A stretch of 64,000 nucleotides of DNA from Siphonodentalium dalli (GCA_032622095.1 CP136069.1:52686760-52750759); one strand, 5' to 3'. Shown: positions 1 to 11,259, numbered from the stretch's first letter. Notes: generated by a model not told the origin, from the sequence alone. Numbers and translations are program-made.

Positions 1-1665
1 TGAATGCTGAATGAACCTCGATATTATCAAATACAAACCGTCGGCCATTCATTATGCATTCCTACTTTTATATGGTTTGCATGTTTGGCTATTCAGACAC
101 TGAAATTCATATTTACGTTCGTTCTAATGACCTCACAAATTCTATTATCACCATAACATGGCCGATAATTGTGCAGGTATAGAATACATTCTGTTCATTG
201 GTCAATAAAAGTGGTTTGTGATGCACTTCATTAATGTAAACATGTCCTGAGCCGATTCCTCAAACAACAGCAAATTGTAGTTACCCAGCACCAAGCCAAT
301 AGGCCATATTACAGAATACTTCCACTGCTGGTGTTAGGTACGATTAATCGATTATAGTCTGTTGTGGCCGACCGATTGTCGATTATCAATATAAATAGTC
401 ATGGCACCTCTGGAATCGGGCTTTATTGTACTCAGTGCTCCTTTTTTGACATGCTGTCCTGCATTACTCAAACAGACGGGCAATTCGTCTAACGGCGCAC
501 ATGAGACAATCATTGTTGGCGACAGAGAGTCTCTGCCTGCGGGGAGGACCTAGGGTCCGGGTCCTCGCTGTATGAGCGACAGACAACCGTCCGACCATAC
601 ACACATGTGACTGGTCTTCGGTAAATTTTGCCTTCTGTTCACACCTCTGGCATACCTCCTCGACCTCATGTCGACCGAGTATATGCTTTCTCCTTGGTCG
701 TTGCGGTGGGCTAAAAAACAATAACTGCTCATATGGACCCGGGCCCTTCGGCTGTTAAGAACAATCAGTGAATAACAAGCAGACACAATCTTCTTGTTAT
801 CCACAGTCTGGTTGTTTTTGGGACCTTAATCATCCATGGCCTGTTCCTTCTTTCAGACTGTTTGAAGTAGTTCCATCACGATGGGTCTCCTCCTTCTACA
901 CATTTTCTAATATGTTACATGCAGACTGCAAAGTATTCCTTTGAATCAAGTGTACGTGTAACTGCATACACTATTGGATTGACAGGCTGTGGAGGTAGTT
1001 ACAACTTTTTCTTCTCGATTGTTTCGATACCAGAAAATATTTTGGGAATCTCCAAGTCCTATAACGCTAACTTCATGGACTTCATTACCTGGGATTTTTG
1101 TTACCAGTTTCCAGACTTAAAGTAACTACCAATCATGGGCATTGTCGGACGGAATATGGCCTCTGTCCAGTGTATTAATTCACTGAAGTAACATACTGTC
1201 ATTTTGATGGTCAGTCCGAAAATACTTCTTTTGCGCCTTTATCAGTTGGTCGAGTTAGACACCGTTACTGCCAGTAGGTCGCAAACCTTACAATCTTGAT
1301 GCGGTGGCTATTTAATTCTGGGTTTTCTTCACCATACATGACTTGGTGGTATGTTTCTAATCGTATTTACAGTTGCCACATCCTCGTTTTGCATCCATAT
1401 TGACCATTCAGGTAACAATAGATTTCCTTCCTCTGGTGTCGAAACGTTGGGATATCTTGGTTCGTTCAGTCACATACCATGGAGCAGGGTGGTCTATGCT
1501 TTCTGCATATGACCAGCTTACTCCAGGGAGGAGGTGGCACATGCATGTACCTGCATATGACCTTGGGGAGATTTCACAATTACAGGTTTGTCTGACTTCA
1601 GAACCAAAAGGGGGGAGGTGCAGAGATTCAGCCAATGGGCTCATTCTTCCACTTTCTCCACTCTA
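1..1665. other. No gene recognised; left flank or upstream intron
   Basis: I see no exon with splice sites and a recognisable domain, and the short open frames have no domain signature. The segment is probably intron or upstream DNA of the receptor gene whose first visible exon begins at 3721. The first base of that exon completes a codon, so at least one more exon must lie upstream. Confidence 0.4.
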
Positions 1666-1674
1666 CCTTGTACC

Positions 1675-3040
1675 TAGTCCAAGTCTTCTCGTACTAAAAC
1701 TAGCTAAGATTTGGGATGGAGAGATGCTAGTGTTTAGTCCGAGAACGCGCGCATAGCCTTCTTATGACACGAGTTACGCCCAGGATCTGTGGCGGGAATC
1801 TGTGGTGTATTTTACTCGATTTACCTAACAAAGCAATACATGATGCTATATACGTCGGAAAGAGTGACATATTATGGTCAGAATGGTGTATAATAATCTA
1901 ACTTTAATGTTAAATTACACATAGAATATTCCGGTTGATTGCCACAAACATCGTTGTTTTTTCTGTTTGTTTACTTAACTGAAAGCCGAACTCAGGTTCC
2001 GAAGAACTTCGGCATTGTCCGGTGTTTGTTCTGAGTATTCTAGTTTCCGTTTCTATATATAGCGCGGGGTTTTCCGAACAAAATGGTGAAAACCGATCGC
2101 CGCAAAGTCCAGTTTCCAATGTGCTTTGAGAACAATTCCCGCACTAAAAACTTAATGACATAATGGAGGATCAGAAAGGTAGTGTTGTTGACAATTTTCG
2201 CAAGCAACTTGTCAAAATTGGAGCAAATTAGAACTCTTGTGTCTGACTTGCCATGCGTGTGATTTTCATCCATGTGCATTTTGACTTTTGTGTTGATAAA
2301 ATAATCGGAGAACCGAATCACACAGTTTCGAAATATAGTTCTTCCGTTTTAGTGGGACTTTTCAAACTTAAGGTTAAAAATTTATACAAATTTTGTTTGA
2401 TTTTTTGTGTGCTTAACAAGAGCAGTATATTGCTCTGTTCGCTTAGTATATATCTTAATTTCGCTGAAGTCCACCAAATGTGGGAAATGTAGCACCATAT
2501 TATTTATTCTAATGTTCGTTGTGTTTACACTGTTTTAAACTTTGAGAGGGTTGTAATTCCCCGTAAATTATTTAATGTATTACATATATATCTTCAATGT
2601 TTAATTAATCTATTTATTTTTTATTTATTGACACACATAATTACGATTACAATGGAGAATTCATCGTAATTTGCGTTGTCAGTCAAAAATCTACGGAATA
2701 TTTTCAACGGAAAATGCCGAACACAGTTCGCGAGGTCAACTGAGTTCGCATACTTTTAAAAATTTGTAAACATTGCGGTAAATGTCTCTTTTCGCATTAA
2801 ATTACCGCTTTCAATTCACAACTGATGTGGGGTTCAGATCAAATAGCATGTCTTCTGCAGAAAATATCTTTTATTGTCGCAATTGTGATATTTTATTTCA
2901 TATAATTGTGGTTTTATTTGAGCGGGTCATTAACGCTTAACTCGTGTCATAAGAAGGCTATGCGCGCGTTCTCGGACTAAACACTAGCATCTCTCCATCC
3001 CAAAATCTTAGCTAGTTTTAGTACGAGAAGACTTGGACTA
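1675..3040. mobile_element. MULE-like foldback DNA element with ~98-bp TIRs and 9-bp TSD
   Basis: The left arm (1675 to about 1772) is repeated as a near-identical reverse complement at about 2942-3040. Both arms carry TAGTCCAAGTCTTCTCG at the outer end and GCGCGCATAGCC near the inner end. The element is flanked by the direct repeat CCTTGTACC at 1666-1674 and 3041-3049, a 9-bp target duplication. Such duplications with long inverted repeats are typical of Mutator-like elements (family knowledge). No transposase frame is visible, so it is non-autonomous. The interior around 2090-2460 matches, in inverted orientation, two stretches near 36.0-36.3 and 37.0-37.3 kb, which marks it as a dispersed family. 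Confidence 0.8.
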
Positions 3041-3179
3041 CCTTGTACCATCAATAAAATTTGCAAATCGGTACCTTTTGGATCCATTTGTTGCTACTCA
3101 GCAGGTTCAAATTAATTACTCTTAACTACAATACAATAGTTTCTCATTCCTCGCAGCCTCCTCCTATGAGTTGATTCTA

Positions 3180-3582
3180 CCATGTAGTTCAGTGTGTAAC
3201 GTATCTTTGAAGGGAATATAACATTTTCAATAGAAAATACATATTCCCTATAAGATACTTACACACTGAACTCACAGGTCCCTCCCAAATTGGGATTTTC
3301 CCTCCCCGCTGCTCGGTCACACCCCTCGAGTCTTGTAAGAGGATGAAAAAGAGATCTTGACTGTGTCCACACTTGCTTATATACATAACAAGTGAACAAA
3401 TGACCTTGACCTGCTATGTCATATAAATAATGATTCAAAAAGGTACTTAAGCTATTTCGTACCAAAATAATAAATTTTAAACGGATCTCATAGAATCCTT
3501 TCTTGTGAATAAAGATGAATATACCATGTAGTTCAGTGTGTAAGTATCTTATAGGGAATATGTATTTTCTATTGAAAATGTT
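3180..3582. repeat. Inverted repeat pair upstream of first visible exon
   Basis: Positions 3220-3272 and 3530-3582 are reverse complements of about 53 bp; AGTTCAGTGTGTAAGTATC starts the right arm. A third, partial copy at 3184-3220 forms a short palindrome with the left arm. The right arm ends about 140 bp before the acceptor at 3720. It looks like a small foldback element; the class is unknown. Confidence 0.6.
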
Positions 3583-3720
3583 ATTTCACGCTATATTTTT
3601 AAATACTGTAGAACGTTAGTCAATATCGTGAAATCTACATATCACATAAGCCAGCTGAAATTCTAGATTTATTATTTCTTGTCAGTTCTCCTTATTTGGC
3701 GGAAAATATTTTGTTTGCAG

Positions 3721-3848
3721 AATGATCTATTGGACAGATTGGGGACACAATGCCAAAATAGAGCGGGCAAATTACGATGGGACAAACAGAAAGATGATTG
3801 CACAGACAGCTAACGCCTGGCCAAATGGTCTCACAGCTGACTTCTCAA
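3721..3848 (+). CDS. Exon: LDL-receptor class B (YWTD) repeat
   Basis: The acceptor TTTGTTTGCAG ends at 3720 and the donor GTTAGT starts at 3849. The first base completes a codon, then 42 codons follow, beginning MIYWTDWGHNAKIERANYDG and ending NGLTADFS, plus one base. The YWTD core and the I-ERANYDGT-R strand are diagnostic of an LDLR class B propeller blade. In the LDLR family these blades form an extracellular six-bladed propeller followed by an EGF module, and the following exons match that order. Earlier blades are not visible in the window. Confidence 0.85.
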
Positions 3849-3851
3849 GTT

Positions 3852-4110
3852 AGTAATGATAAACCAGGCCAAGCCTACAGACCACATCCCTCATCCGATC
3901 ATCACCAGACTTCATATGGATCTTCGGGGTGACCTCTAGATGGGAGCCTCCAATTATGACCGAAATTCGTTGAAAACGTGTCACCAGCATCCATCTTGGA
4001 ATTTACTCTTTGTATGACTAAACCCTTTGGCGCACCCAACAGACCACATCCCTCATCCGATCATCACCAAACTTCATGTTGATTTTCGGGGTGACCTCTA
4101 GTTGACTTTC
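3852..4110. repeat. Dispersed repeat fragment, two tandem partial units
   Basis: The phrase CATCCGATCATCACCA followed by an ACTTCAT...GGGGTGACCTCTAG segment occurs twice here (about 3890 and 4050) and again at about 13.15-13.44 kb. It is non-coding with no terminal structure that I can define. It lies directly behind the donor of the first visible exon. Confidence 0.5.
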
Positions 4111-4315
4111 ATTCTTCTTTATCATTCTATTCATTGCTCAGCAAAAAAATTACTTCTTCCCAAGTTGAGCTACAGTGTCATTGACGCTTTCATTTTATTT
4201 TCTAACTGAACGATAAACATTCCCCAATGTATTATTTTATAACTGAATGGGAGAATCCACCAAAGAAACAGTTAAGGCTTATTGTGCATGTGATTCTGTT
4301 GCTGCCACTTTTCAT

Positions 4316-5659
4316 CTAGCCACCTGTATTGGCACAACGGACCATGACTTTATGTTGATTTTTTAGTCATATTATTTCAGCTATCCACCTGTATTGGTGC
4401 AACGGACCATGACTTTTTGTTGATTTTTTGGTCATATCATTTCAGCTAGCTACCTGTATTGGTACAACGGACCATGACTTTATGTTGATATTTTGGTCAT
4501 ATCATTTCAGCTAGCATCCTTATTGGTGCAATGGACCATGACTATGTTGATTTTTTGGTCATATTTCAGCCAGCTATCTGTATTGGTGCAATGGACCATG
4601 ACTTTGTATAGGTTATAACCCACTTGGGTATCTGTACAAGAATTATAGACCAAGGCCCCAAAGCGGCCGCGGTCTATATTTCTTGTACAGATTACCAAGC
4701 CGGTTATGACATATTTATGAACCGATTCACACGTCGAGGCAAACATAATTGAGCCACTTTTAATATGGTGATCACGTATCAATTACTATTTAATCAAAGA
4801 TTAATTGAATGTTGTGTGGTGTTGCATATATCCCTACCGTACAAGTCAAATGATCGTTGACAATGGGAGCACTTGGATCGGGATTATTTATCAGCGTGCG
4901 TCGATAAACATGTTGTTTCCAAATCTAAAGTATTGTTTATTCCAATTCCTCCTTGTGACAGTAAACTGTTGCGGATGTTAATGTTAGTTGATAATGGATG
5001 TATCGTTCAGAGCACAGAGAAACTGTTCCAATTTACAGGAAGTTTGTGTGTTGGAATATCACCGACATTCATGTAAAAAGACTAAAACAAATATGTGGTT
5101 TGTAGAATATTCTCAATGTTATTGTTAAACAGTGACTACTGTGGATTATACATTCCAAACAAATGTGGATTTCGCTCAGTTAACTTCCATGCACCCCCAT
5201 GATCGATACAAATGGTACGATCCGTGTTTAACCCGAGTGACATGTGCAATCATTATCATGGTGCATTGTTGGAATTCACACCTTCCGCTCCGCTCCCATG
5301 TTCAGCTTACTCTCCAATTAATGCCAATTTATTGGTGAACTTTAGCTCAAGTCTATATTTTAACTCCGACAAAATACAGATTCATTCAAGAAATATTGTT
5401 CGTGGATTGGAGCGATCTGATTGGCCGAGGCATGTGAACCGGTTTATAAATGTTTATATTTTTGTTCTATCATTTCAGCCAAACACCTGTATTTTTGCAA
5501 TGGACCATGATTTTTTTGTCATGTCATTTCAGCCAGCCTGAAAAGGTGCAATAGACCATGACTTTATGTTAATTTGTGTGTCATATCATTTCAGCTAACT
5601 ATCTGTATTGGTGCAATGGACCATAACTTTAATGTTGATTTTTTGTGATATCATTTCAG
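4316..5659 (+). repeat. Splice-acceptor minisatellite (7 decoy 3' splice sites before exon 2)
   Basis: A ~65-bp unit repeats at 4316-4380, 4381-4445, 4446-4510, 4511-4569 and from 4570, is interrupted by inserted DNA, and resumes at about 5453-5659. Each unit has a pyrimidine tract, TCATTTCAG, then CTAACCACCTGTATTGG-like sequence, which is the first ~25 bases of the real exon at 5660. AG dinucleotides of the decoys end at 4380, 4445, 4510, 4569, 5478, 5532 and 5594; the true one ends at 5659. In six of the seven decoys the exon-like part reads into GGACCATGA or a close variant and so meets a stop in the frame set by exon 1. Usage of the decoys is not known. Confidence 0.85.
4610..5452. mobile_element. 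Insertion inside the acceptor minisatellite, with hairpin end
   Basis: This ~840-bp segment breaks one minisatellite unit: the left part of the unit ends near 4609 and the right part resumes near 5453. At its left end is a hairpin with 36-bp arms at 4615-4650 and 4672-4707 (TCTGTACAAGAA and complement). Immediately inside, 4711-4745 is an imperfect reverse complement of the right end, about 5424-5452 (GAACCGRTTCAC-like). No coding frame of note. Probably a non-autonomous DNA element; class and target duplication are unresolved. Confidence 0.55.
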
Positions 5660-5816
5660 CTAACCACCTGTATTGGTGTGACGGATCGTCTGGCCACATA
5701 AATAAGATGCGCACAGATGGCACGGGTATGCAGACGATAGCTGGTGTCAGTAGCTCTCATCAGTTTGGGATAACCTATACTAACAGCACTTTGTATGTTA
5801 CTGACTGGAGACACAG
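5660..5816 (+). CDS. Exon: two YWTD-type propeller strands
   Basis: Acceptor TCATTTCAG ends at 5659; donor GTCTGT begins at 5817. With the A left from exon 1 it reads TNHLYWCDGSSGHINKMRTD, continues to ITYTNSTLYVTDWRH, and ends with two bases of the next codon. LYWCDG and LYVTDWR are the class B repeat strands expected after exon 1. This acceptor was chosen over seven upstream look-alikes because only here does the frame continue through YWCDG without a stop and into the next exon in phase. Confidence 0.85.
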
Positions 5817-6979
5817 GTCTGTGGTACTATAACTTCACGGATCTTCGGCTAACTCAGTTTGTCTCAAGAGACTAAATCCATGGAATTATATAAATTTCTC
5901 TCAAGGTTCAAATAACTAAACACTATAAAGTCTACGCTTTTCTTTCCATCTCACAGCTTAATAGTCCTCATTTTGGGCTGGTGCTCTCTAAGTAAATAAT
6001 AGGTGCTGGGGGTAATAAAGTTCAATACATTACATTCGATCTCTATATATAATTTCATCTATAATTAAACTTCACATCACATCCAGCAACTCCAATAACA
6101 ATCAATCAGCAATCTGCCAACTATCTATATAGCTCATGCAACTCGTACATGTTCATGTGTATGTATATGTAGACTCTACAAACATAAATAAACAAGTCCT
6201 AATTTCTGGATTAAGGGAAGAGGTATACCTCCCAACATACAGACATAATACACCCTTACACAATCATACTACAAGCTATATAGAATAACCTATACACACA
6301 TAAGGGATATATTAATGCTCCTGCCAGAGACTTTCTACAAACTAATACTTGAAGTTTCATAAACACAAAGTATATATGAATATGTAATAACTATAAATAT
6401 GCAATTAAATGTGGAATGTTTATAGTTTACCATATTACAAACTATCCATAATTATAAAAAGGACCTATTCCAATTATGGAGAAGAACAAGTGGATCTATA
6501 TTGACAACAATAGGAAAAATGTGTTAAAATATATAACATTGAAAGGAACATAAAAGTACAACATTGAACATACCTAAACGATGAGTTTTGAGTCTGGATG
6601 TCTCCTTGTACTTGTAGAATACATTTGTAAACATTATTAGAACTTTAGTTCCATTATTTAATTGTTTATAATAGAGTTTGTTGAAAACGCAGCACCTAGA
6701 TTTCAACATGAAAACCAACTGACATTTCGCGGTTAAACAACAAATCCCAATGAAACTATATTGGGCTATGTTGGGCTGACTTAGGTTTTAGCGCGAAACT
6801 AAATATTAAAGCAATACCATTTGTTTATGAGGGATATTGAAGTGCAGTTAAGATTAATTACGGACTAATGAAATGTTAAAGAGTTAGTAAGACATGCACA
6901 TGCAGATATTATTAAAATCCTACATTTGATGCATTATTTACCTTTACATGTAAATATATCACCGCCACAGTACTTTATA
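5817..6979. other. Intron sequence, nothing recognised
   Basis: AT-rich intron following exon 2. I see no domain-like frame, tRNA, tandem array or terminal inverted repeats here. Confidence 0.5.
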
Positions 6980-7279
6980 TTAACTTTTCAATGAGGGGAG
7001 CTTCCTGAAAATTTGCGAACACCCTGTGCCAATGCATTCTCTTATTTATGTGAGTCTCCCATAAGGAGGCTTGCATATATAAGAGAATACATTAGCCTAA
7101 CCATATTTACCTTGACCTTGTATTGGCCTAACAATATTTACCTTGACCTTATAAGCCAATGCATTCTCATTCTCATAAATATGCGAGGCTCCCTATGGGA
7201 GACACGCATTTATAAGATAATTCACTGGCACATGATCATTAATGCTGCACCAGCACAGTTCCCATCTTGAAAGGGTTAA
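6980..7279. mobile_element. TTAA-flanked MITE, family P1
   Basis: The element begins at TTAACTTTTCAATGAGGGG (6980) and ends at CTTGAAAGGGTTAA (7279), inverted ends with TTAA at both sides. Inside are two copies of a palindromic core built on AATGCATTCTCTTATATATG and its complement. TTAA targets with CCCTTT-type ends are characteristic of piggyBac-like elements (family knowledge). No transposase, so it is a non-autonomous member. Confidence 0.65.
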
Positions 7280-7289
7280 ATGATCCGAC

Positions 7290-9080
7290 CTTATTCCATT
7301 TTACAACATCATTTTATAACAGGAAATAGTGCCAGTGTTACCCAAATGCATTATTGTTGCGCAAACGTGACCTTTGACTTCCGGTTTGAGTCTATTTACA
7401 TTCCGTATGCTACGAATGAAGAATCAGTGTCTGTGACTGTTATGGATGTAGTTTGATAAGAATTTATTTCATTAAATATGCACCATTAAATATATCAAAC
7501 TAGCTGGTGGACCCGACTTCGTCCGGGCTGTTTCCTCTCTGCTTTTTGGCGTATTGCGCGATTTGACCTTGAATTGTCCATTTTGAAGGTCAAGGTCAGG
7601 TGGGGGGCACGATTTGACCCGGACAAAAGTACCCGTCGAAATCCGTCTGATTTTATCCGATTTGACCTAGAATTGACCATTTTGAAGGTTAAGGTCACAT
7701 CGGGGTCACGATTTGACCCGTCCAAAACACTCTGTGGACCAAAGTAACCCTAGGTATCAAATTTCGTCGAAATCCCGTCATAATATGCGATTTGACCTTG
7801 AATTGGCCATTTTGAAGGTCAAGGTCTGGTCGGGTAACGATTTGACCCATCCAAATCACCCCCGGACAAAAGTAACTCTAGGTATCAAATTTCGTCGAAA
7901 TCCGTCCGTTTTACTCGATTTGACCTTGAATTTACCTTTTTGATGGTCAAGGTCAGGTCGGGGTCACGATTTGACCCGTCCAAAACCATCCCTGGGAAAA
8001 ATTACCCATAGGTATCAAATTTCGTCAAAATCCGTCGGGCAGTTTTCCCGGCCATAGCTAACACAGACACATAGACATACAGAAGTCCCAAAATATATAG
8101 TAGACTAGAAGGTGACCCGACTTCGTCCGGGCTTTGACCTTGAATTGTCCATTTTGAAGGTCAAGGTCAAGTGGGGTCACGATTTGACCAGTTCAAAACA
8201 CTGCCCGGACAAAAGTACCCGACAAACGTGCCCGTCGAAATCCATCCGGTTTTACCCGATTTGACCTTGAATTGATCATTTTGAAGGTCAAGGTCTGGTC
8301 GGGGTCACGATTGGACCCGTCCAAAACAATCAGTGGACAAAAGTAACCCCACGTATCAAATTTCGTCGAAATCCCATCAAAATTGGCGATTTGACCTTGA
8401 AGTTACCCGATTTCAAGGTCACGTCGCACGGGCAAATGAATATGCTTATGAGACTCGCCATAAGAAAGTACCCCCACATACCAAGTTTCATCGAAATCCC
8501 GTGATATTCGGGCGTTTGACCTTGAAATGACCCAATTTCAAGGTCAAGGTCACGTCGCACGGGTAAATGAATATGCTTATGAGACTCCCCATACGAATGT
8601 ACCCCCGCATACCAAGTTTCATTGAAATCCCGTAATATTTGGGCATTTGACCTTGAAATTACCCGATGTCAAGGTCACGTCGCACGGCCAAATTAATAGG
8701 CCTATGCCCGTTCCCGGCCGAAAATACCCCCACATACCAAGTTTCATCGAAATTGACTCGGTCGTTTTCGAGTTCATCGCGAACACACAGACAGACACAC
8801 AGACAGACAGATCTTCCAAAATATATAATAGATAGTCTTATTTATCTGGGACTATTTCTTTACACGGGCAAATAAGGCATAGTTAGGTGTCATCGCAGGC
8901 GTTATGGAAGCCACTATTACTTTCATGTCCCATTTATTGATTTAAATATGTATTATGGAGGTTTTGGATCAACTAGTAAATAAAATATTCAATTCGTCCC
9001 CAGTTTATAGCGAAATTTACAAAACTTGTCCAGTAAATTAGGTCTGGACTCATTTTGTAAAATTTTTTATAACCTTAGGA
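7290..9080. repeat. Dispersed repeat split by an insertion (filled site)
   Basis: 7310-7499 and 8834-9070 match two consecutive parts of an uninterrupted copy at about 33836-34300 (AACAGGAAATAGTG, CTTTGACTTCCGG, TTTATCTGGGACTATTTC, AAATTAGGTCTGGAC). In the later copy these parts are contiguous, so 7500-8833 is an insertion into this repeat. Confidence 0.7.
7500..8833. mobile_element. Inserted repeat of two tandem units rich in AAGGTCAAGGTCA
   Basis: The two units (7500 to about 8105 and 8106-8833) each start with CCCGACTTCGTCCGGGC and end with CAGACA-rich sequence followed by AAAATATATARTAG. Inside, a ~125-150 bp motif repeats: CGATTTGACCTTGAAT, AAGGTCAAGGTCA, then a CGAAATCC phrase. Boundaries are set by comparison with the empty copy at 33.8-34.3 kb. 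The class is unknown; the ends recall short retroposons, but no poly-A or RNA polymerase III promoter is evident. Confidence 0.65.
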
Positions 9081-9312
9081 CTCGTAGATCCTCTATATAT
9101 TCTACACTTAATTGTCATAACTCAACATTGATTTGTCAAAATATTATTCATAGGTGAATTCAACATGTGCAACTCAAATGTGAGACGAAGTGTATATACA
9201 GCAATTTTATGTGCATTTTGGACTATTCTCTAATTTTCCTCAATTCTGACAAGTCCTAGCAAAGCCTTAGTTACTTATTGTTTGTATTTCTGTATTTCTA
9301 ATGATATAAGTA

Positions 9313-9479
9313 CTGTAATGCCCTAAATAATTGACTCCTTAACCACAGAAGAATTATGGGTAACTTTTCATGATTTAGTCGTAAATATGGCTTGTTGACC
9401 TTCATCGGAAAGCTCTCAGCGAAAAGTTACCCATAATTCTGCTGTGGTTAAGGAGTCGATTATTTAGGGCATGACTGTA
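9313..9479. mobile_element. TA-flanked palindromic MITE (family M1), copy 1
   Basis: The family consensus starts CAGTAATGCCCTAAATAAT after TA, carries arms of ~105 bp that include TTAACCACAGCAGAATTATG and GGAAATATGGCTTGTTGCC, and ends in the reverse complement before TA. TA targets and CAGT ends fit Tc1/mariner-type MITEs (family knowledge). This copy lacks the inner part of the right arm and has an ATGACTG variant end. Confidence 0.75.
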
Positions 9480-9718
9480 ACTGAGTCGCTGTTGTAGGAA
9501 TAAGAGAAGGGTTAACTGTCGTGCGAGCCAATTGTACCCAGGGCGAGTTTACCTAATGTGTGTATTCTGTGTCCTTGGTTACCGATCCTTTCTCAATGAA
9601 TTGAAAGTGCTTATTTGAATGTAAAAACGGGTGGATTTGTTGCATTTTCTTAAATAATAAAAGACGCCAACCAATAACCATATAAAACATGTATAAAACC
9701 TTCATTACTATGTTTTAG

Positions 9719-9828
9719 TGCATTGCTCCGAGTCAACGCTAACACTGGTGGAAACCTTGCATTTGTTGGTCCAACTGGATTTGGCAGGCTCAATGATATT
9801 CACGCATACAGGTCTTCAGAAACCAAAT
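9719..9828 (+). CDS. Exon: last propeller strand before the EGF domain
   Basis: Acceptor ATGTTTTAG ends at 9718; donor GTGGGT begins at 9829. In phase with exon 2 it reads SALLRVNANTGGNLAFVG then GFGRLNDIHAYRSSETK. The LLRVNANTG...DIHAY pattern is the closing blade that in LDLR-type receptors leads into an EGF module. An alternative donor at 9812 would break the frame of the EGF exon, so the later, weaker donor is preferred; it keeps phase 1. Confidence 0.75.
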
Positions 9829-10032
9829 GTGGGTATACTTTCTCATGTGCGTACATATAGGTACAGATGAATGTTTTCTGTCATAACGTTATCTGTTGAA
9901 TGGCAAGCATCAACATCAACACATCAGGGAAACTCTATGTTAACTTGAAGAATGATTTATTTATTTATCAGCCTTCATTAAAGAAGAGATGATATAAATA
10001 GAGGATCTCACATGACTTTCTATTTTATACAG

Positions 10033-10107
10033 AATTTATCAACCAATTCGATTTGAGCCGAGGTTTACCGAGGCTCAAATAGAATTAGTGGACGAGGTTG
10101 ATAAATT
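10033..10107. repeat. Short imperfect palindrome
   Basis: AATTTATCAACC at the left and GGTTGATAAATT at the right enclose inverted TTTGAGCC/GGCTCAAA arms around a short centre. It would form a hairpin in the intron transcript. No link to other repeats was seen. Confidence 0.5.
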
Positions 10108-10833
10108 ACATGTAAACTGGAACGAGTTTGAGATACCTTATATCACATGATCAAAATAAATGCGAAGCAACGCGAAATATTCATCGAAAACAACAATCAT
10201 AAACTTCAGCAATCGCAAGTCATTTAAATAATGGCGTGACGTCATCGCACACACTAATATTACACGTGTGTCTTACCAATAATTATGAAGCTGGTTTTGT
10301 GGGTTAATTATGTGATAAAATAAATTATGTGTTTTTCATGGAAATGACCATTTGTTTAGTTTAAACATATTTTATTTGTTCATAATGAATATGACAAAAG
10401 GGATTGGAGGACAAGTGCTATACTCACTTAGAATACCCTCCTCTCCCCATGTGTTACACATGTTCTATATTTACAGCGATAGATAGATAGGTGATAATCA
10501 GATAAATAACTAAATATGGCACTCTTGGTTCCACTCCTCCCGACCCCGTCCCTGATCGGACATTGACCAAACTTGTCCCTTGTCTTCACCTCAAATATTG
10601 ACTATTAGTTGTGAGCAATGAAGATGACAAGACATTCTAGCCCGAAATTTCAATGTTTAAGTTCTCATAACCAGAATGTCAACCATTTGAAGAAATTTGT
10701 ATTGGCCATCTCCTACCAACTGTATATTTTGAGTTTGGCTATAATCGGAGTAAACCATTTTTTGGTTCCCCCATTTACATGGTCTTATAATAAATTACTA
10801 TAGTAGGCTGCGATGTTGACCTGCTCATCTAGA

Positions 10834-10963
10834 TACAGTAATGCTCTAATTAATCGACTCCTTAACCACAGCAGAATTATGGGTAACTTTTCAGGATTTA
10901 GTCGAAAAAGTTACCCATAATTCTGCTGTGGTTAAGGAGTCGATTATTTAGAGCATTACTGTA
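10834..10963. mobile_element. M1 MITE, copy 2 (internally deleted)
   Basis: Both outer arms are present (CTTAACCACAGCAGAATTA and complement) and joined near GGATTTAGTCG, leaving an almost perfect ~130-bp palindrome. Flanked by TA. Confidence 0.8.
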
Positions 10964-11010
10964 GTTTGAAAAGATAGAAGGAATATAAATGGAGTAGACG
11001 AAGGGCAATG

Positions 11011-11259
11011 TTAAAGATGCATACTCCGAATTACTATTTCCCTGGCTTTGGGGTTAAAAAATATTTGATTTAAGTTGAGGAACCCACCCATCAAAGTGAT
11101 CAGATATTGATTTTTGAAATTTGTTATTTCTCGAGATATGTACTTAGTAGCGGCCTGGAAAAAATATGTCAATTCTGATAACTGAAGTGTCATTTCAAAA
11201 AATATTGTTGTTGGAATCTGATTATATGGGGACCATCGAAGCGGATTGAGTACCTTTAA
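11011..11259. repeat. TTAAAG-ended dispersed repeat, copy 1
   Basis: Starts TTAAAGATGCATACTCCGA and ends ATTGAGTACCTTTAA, weakly inverted ends. Inside is GAGGAACCCACCCATCAAAG. Related copies: 16960-17110, 48221-48605 and 51134-51260. Likely a small non-autonomous DNA element. Confidence 0.55.

Noticed and set aside
1373-1756. 127-residue plus-strand frame as a gene
   Set aside because: It runs into the terminal inverted repeat of the MULE-like element and has no recognisable domain or splice context.
9812-9817. Alternative donor GTCTTC for the third exon
   Set aside because: It would leave phase 2 and force the EGF exon into a frame with a stop at its start. The donor at 9829 keeps phase 1 and the EGF frame.
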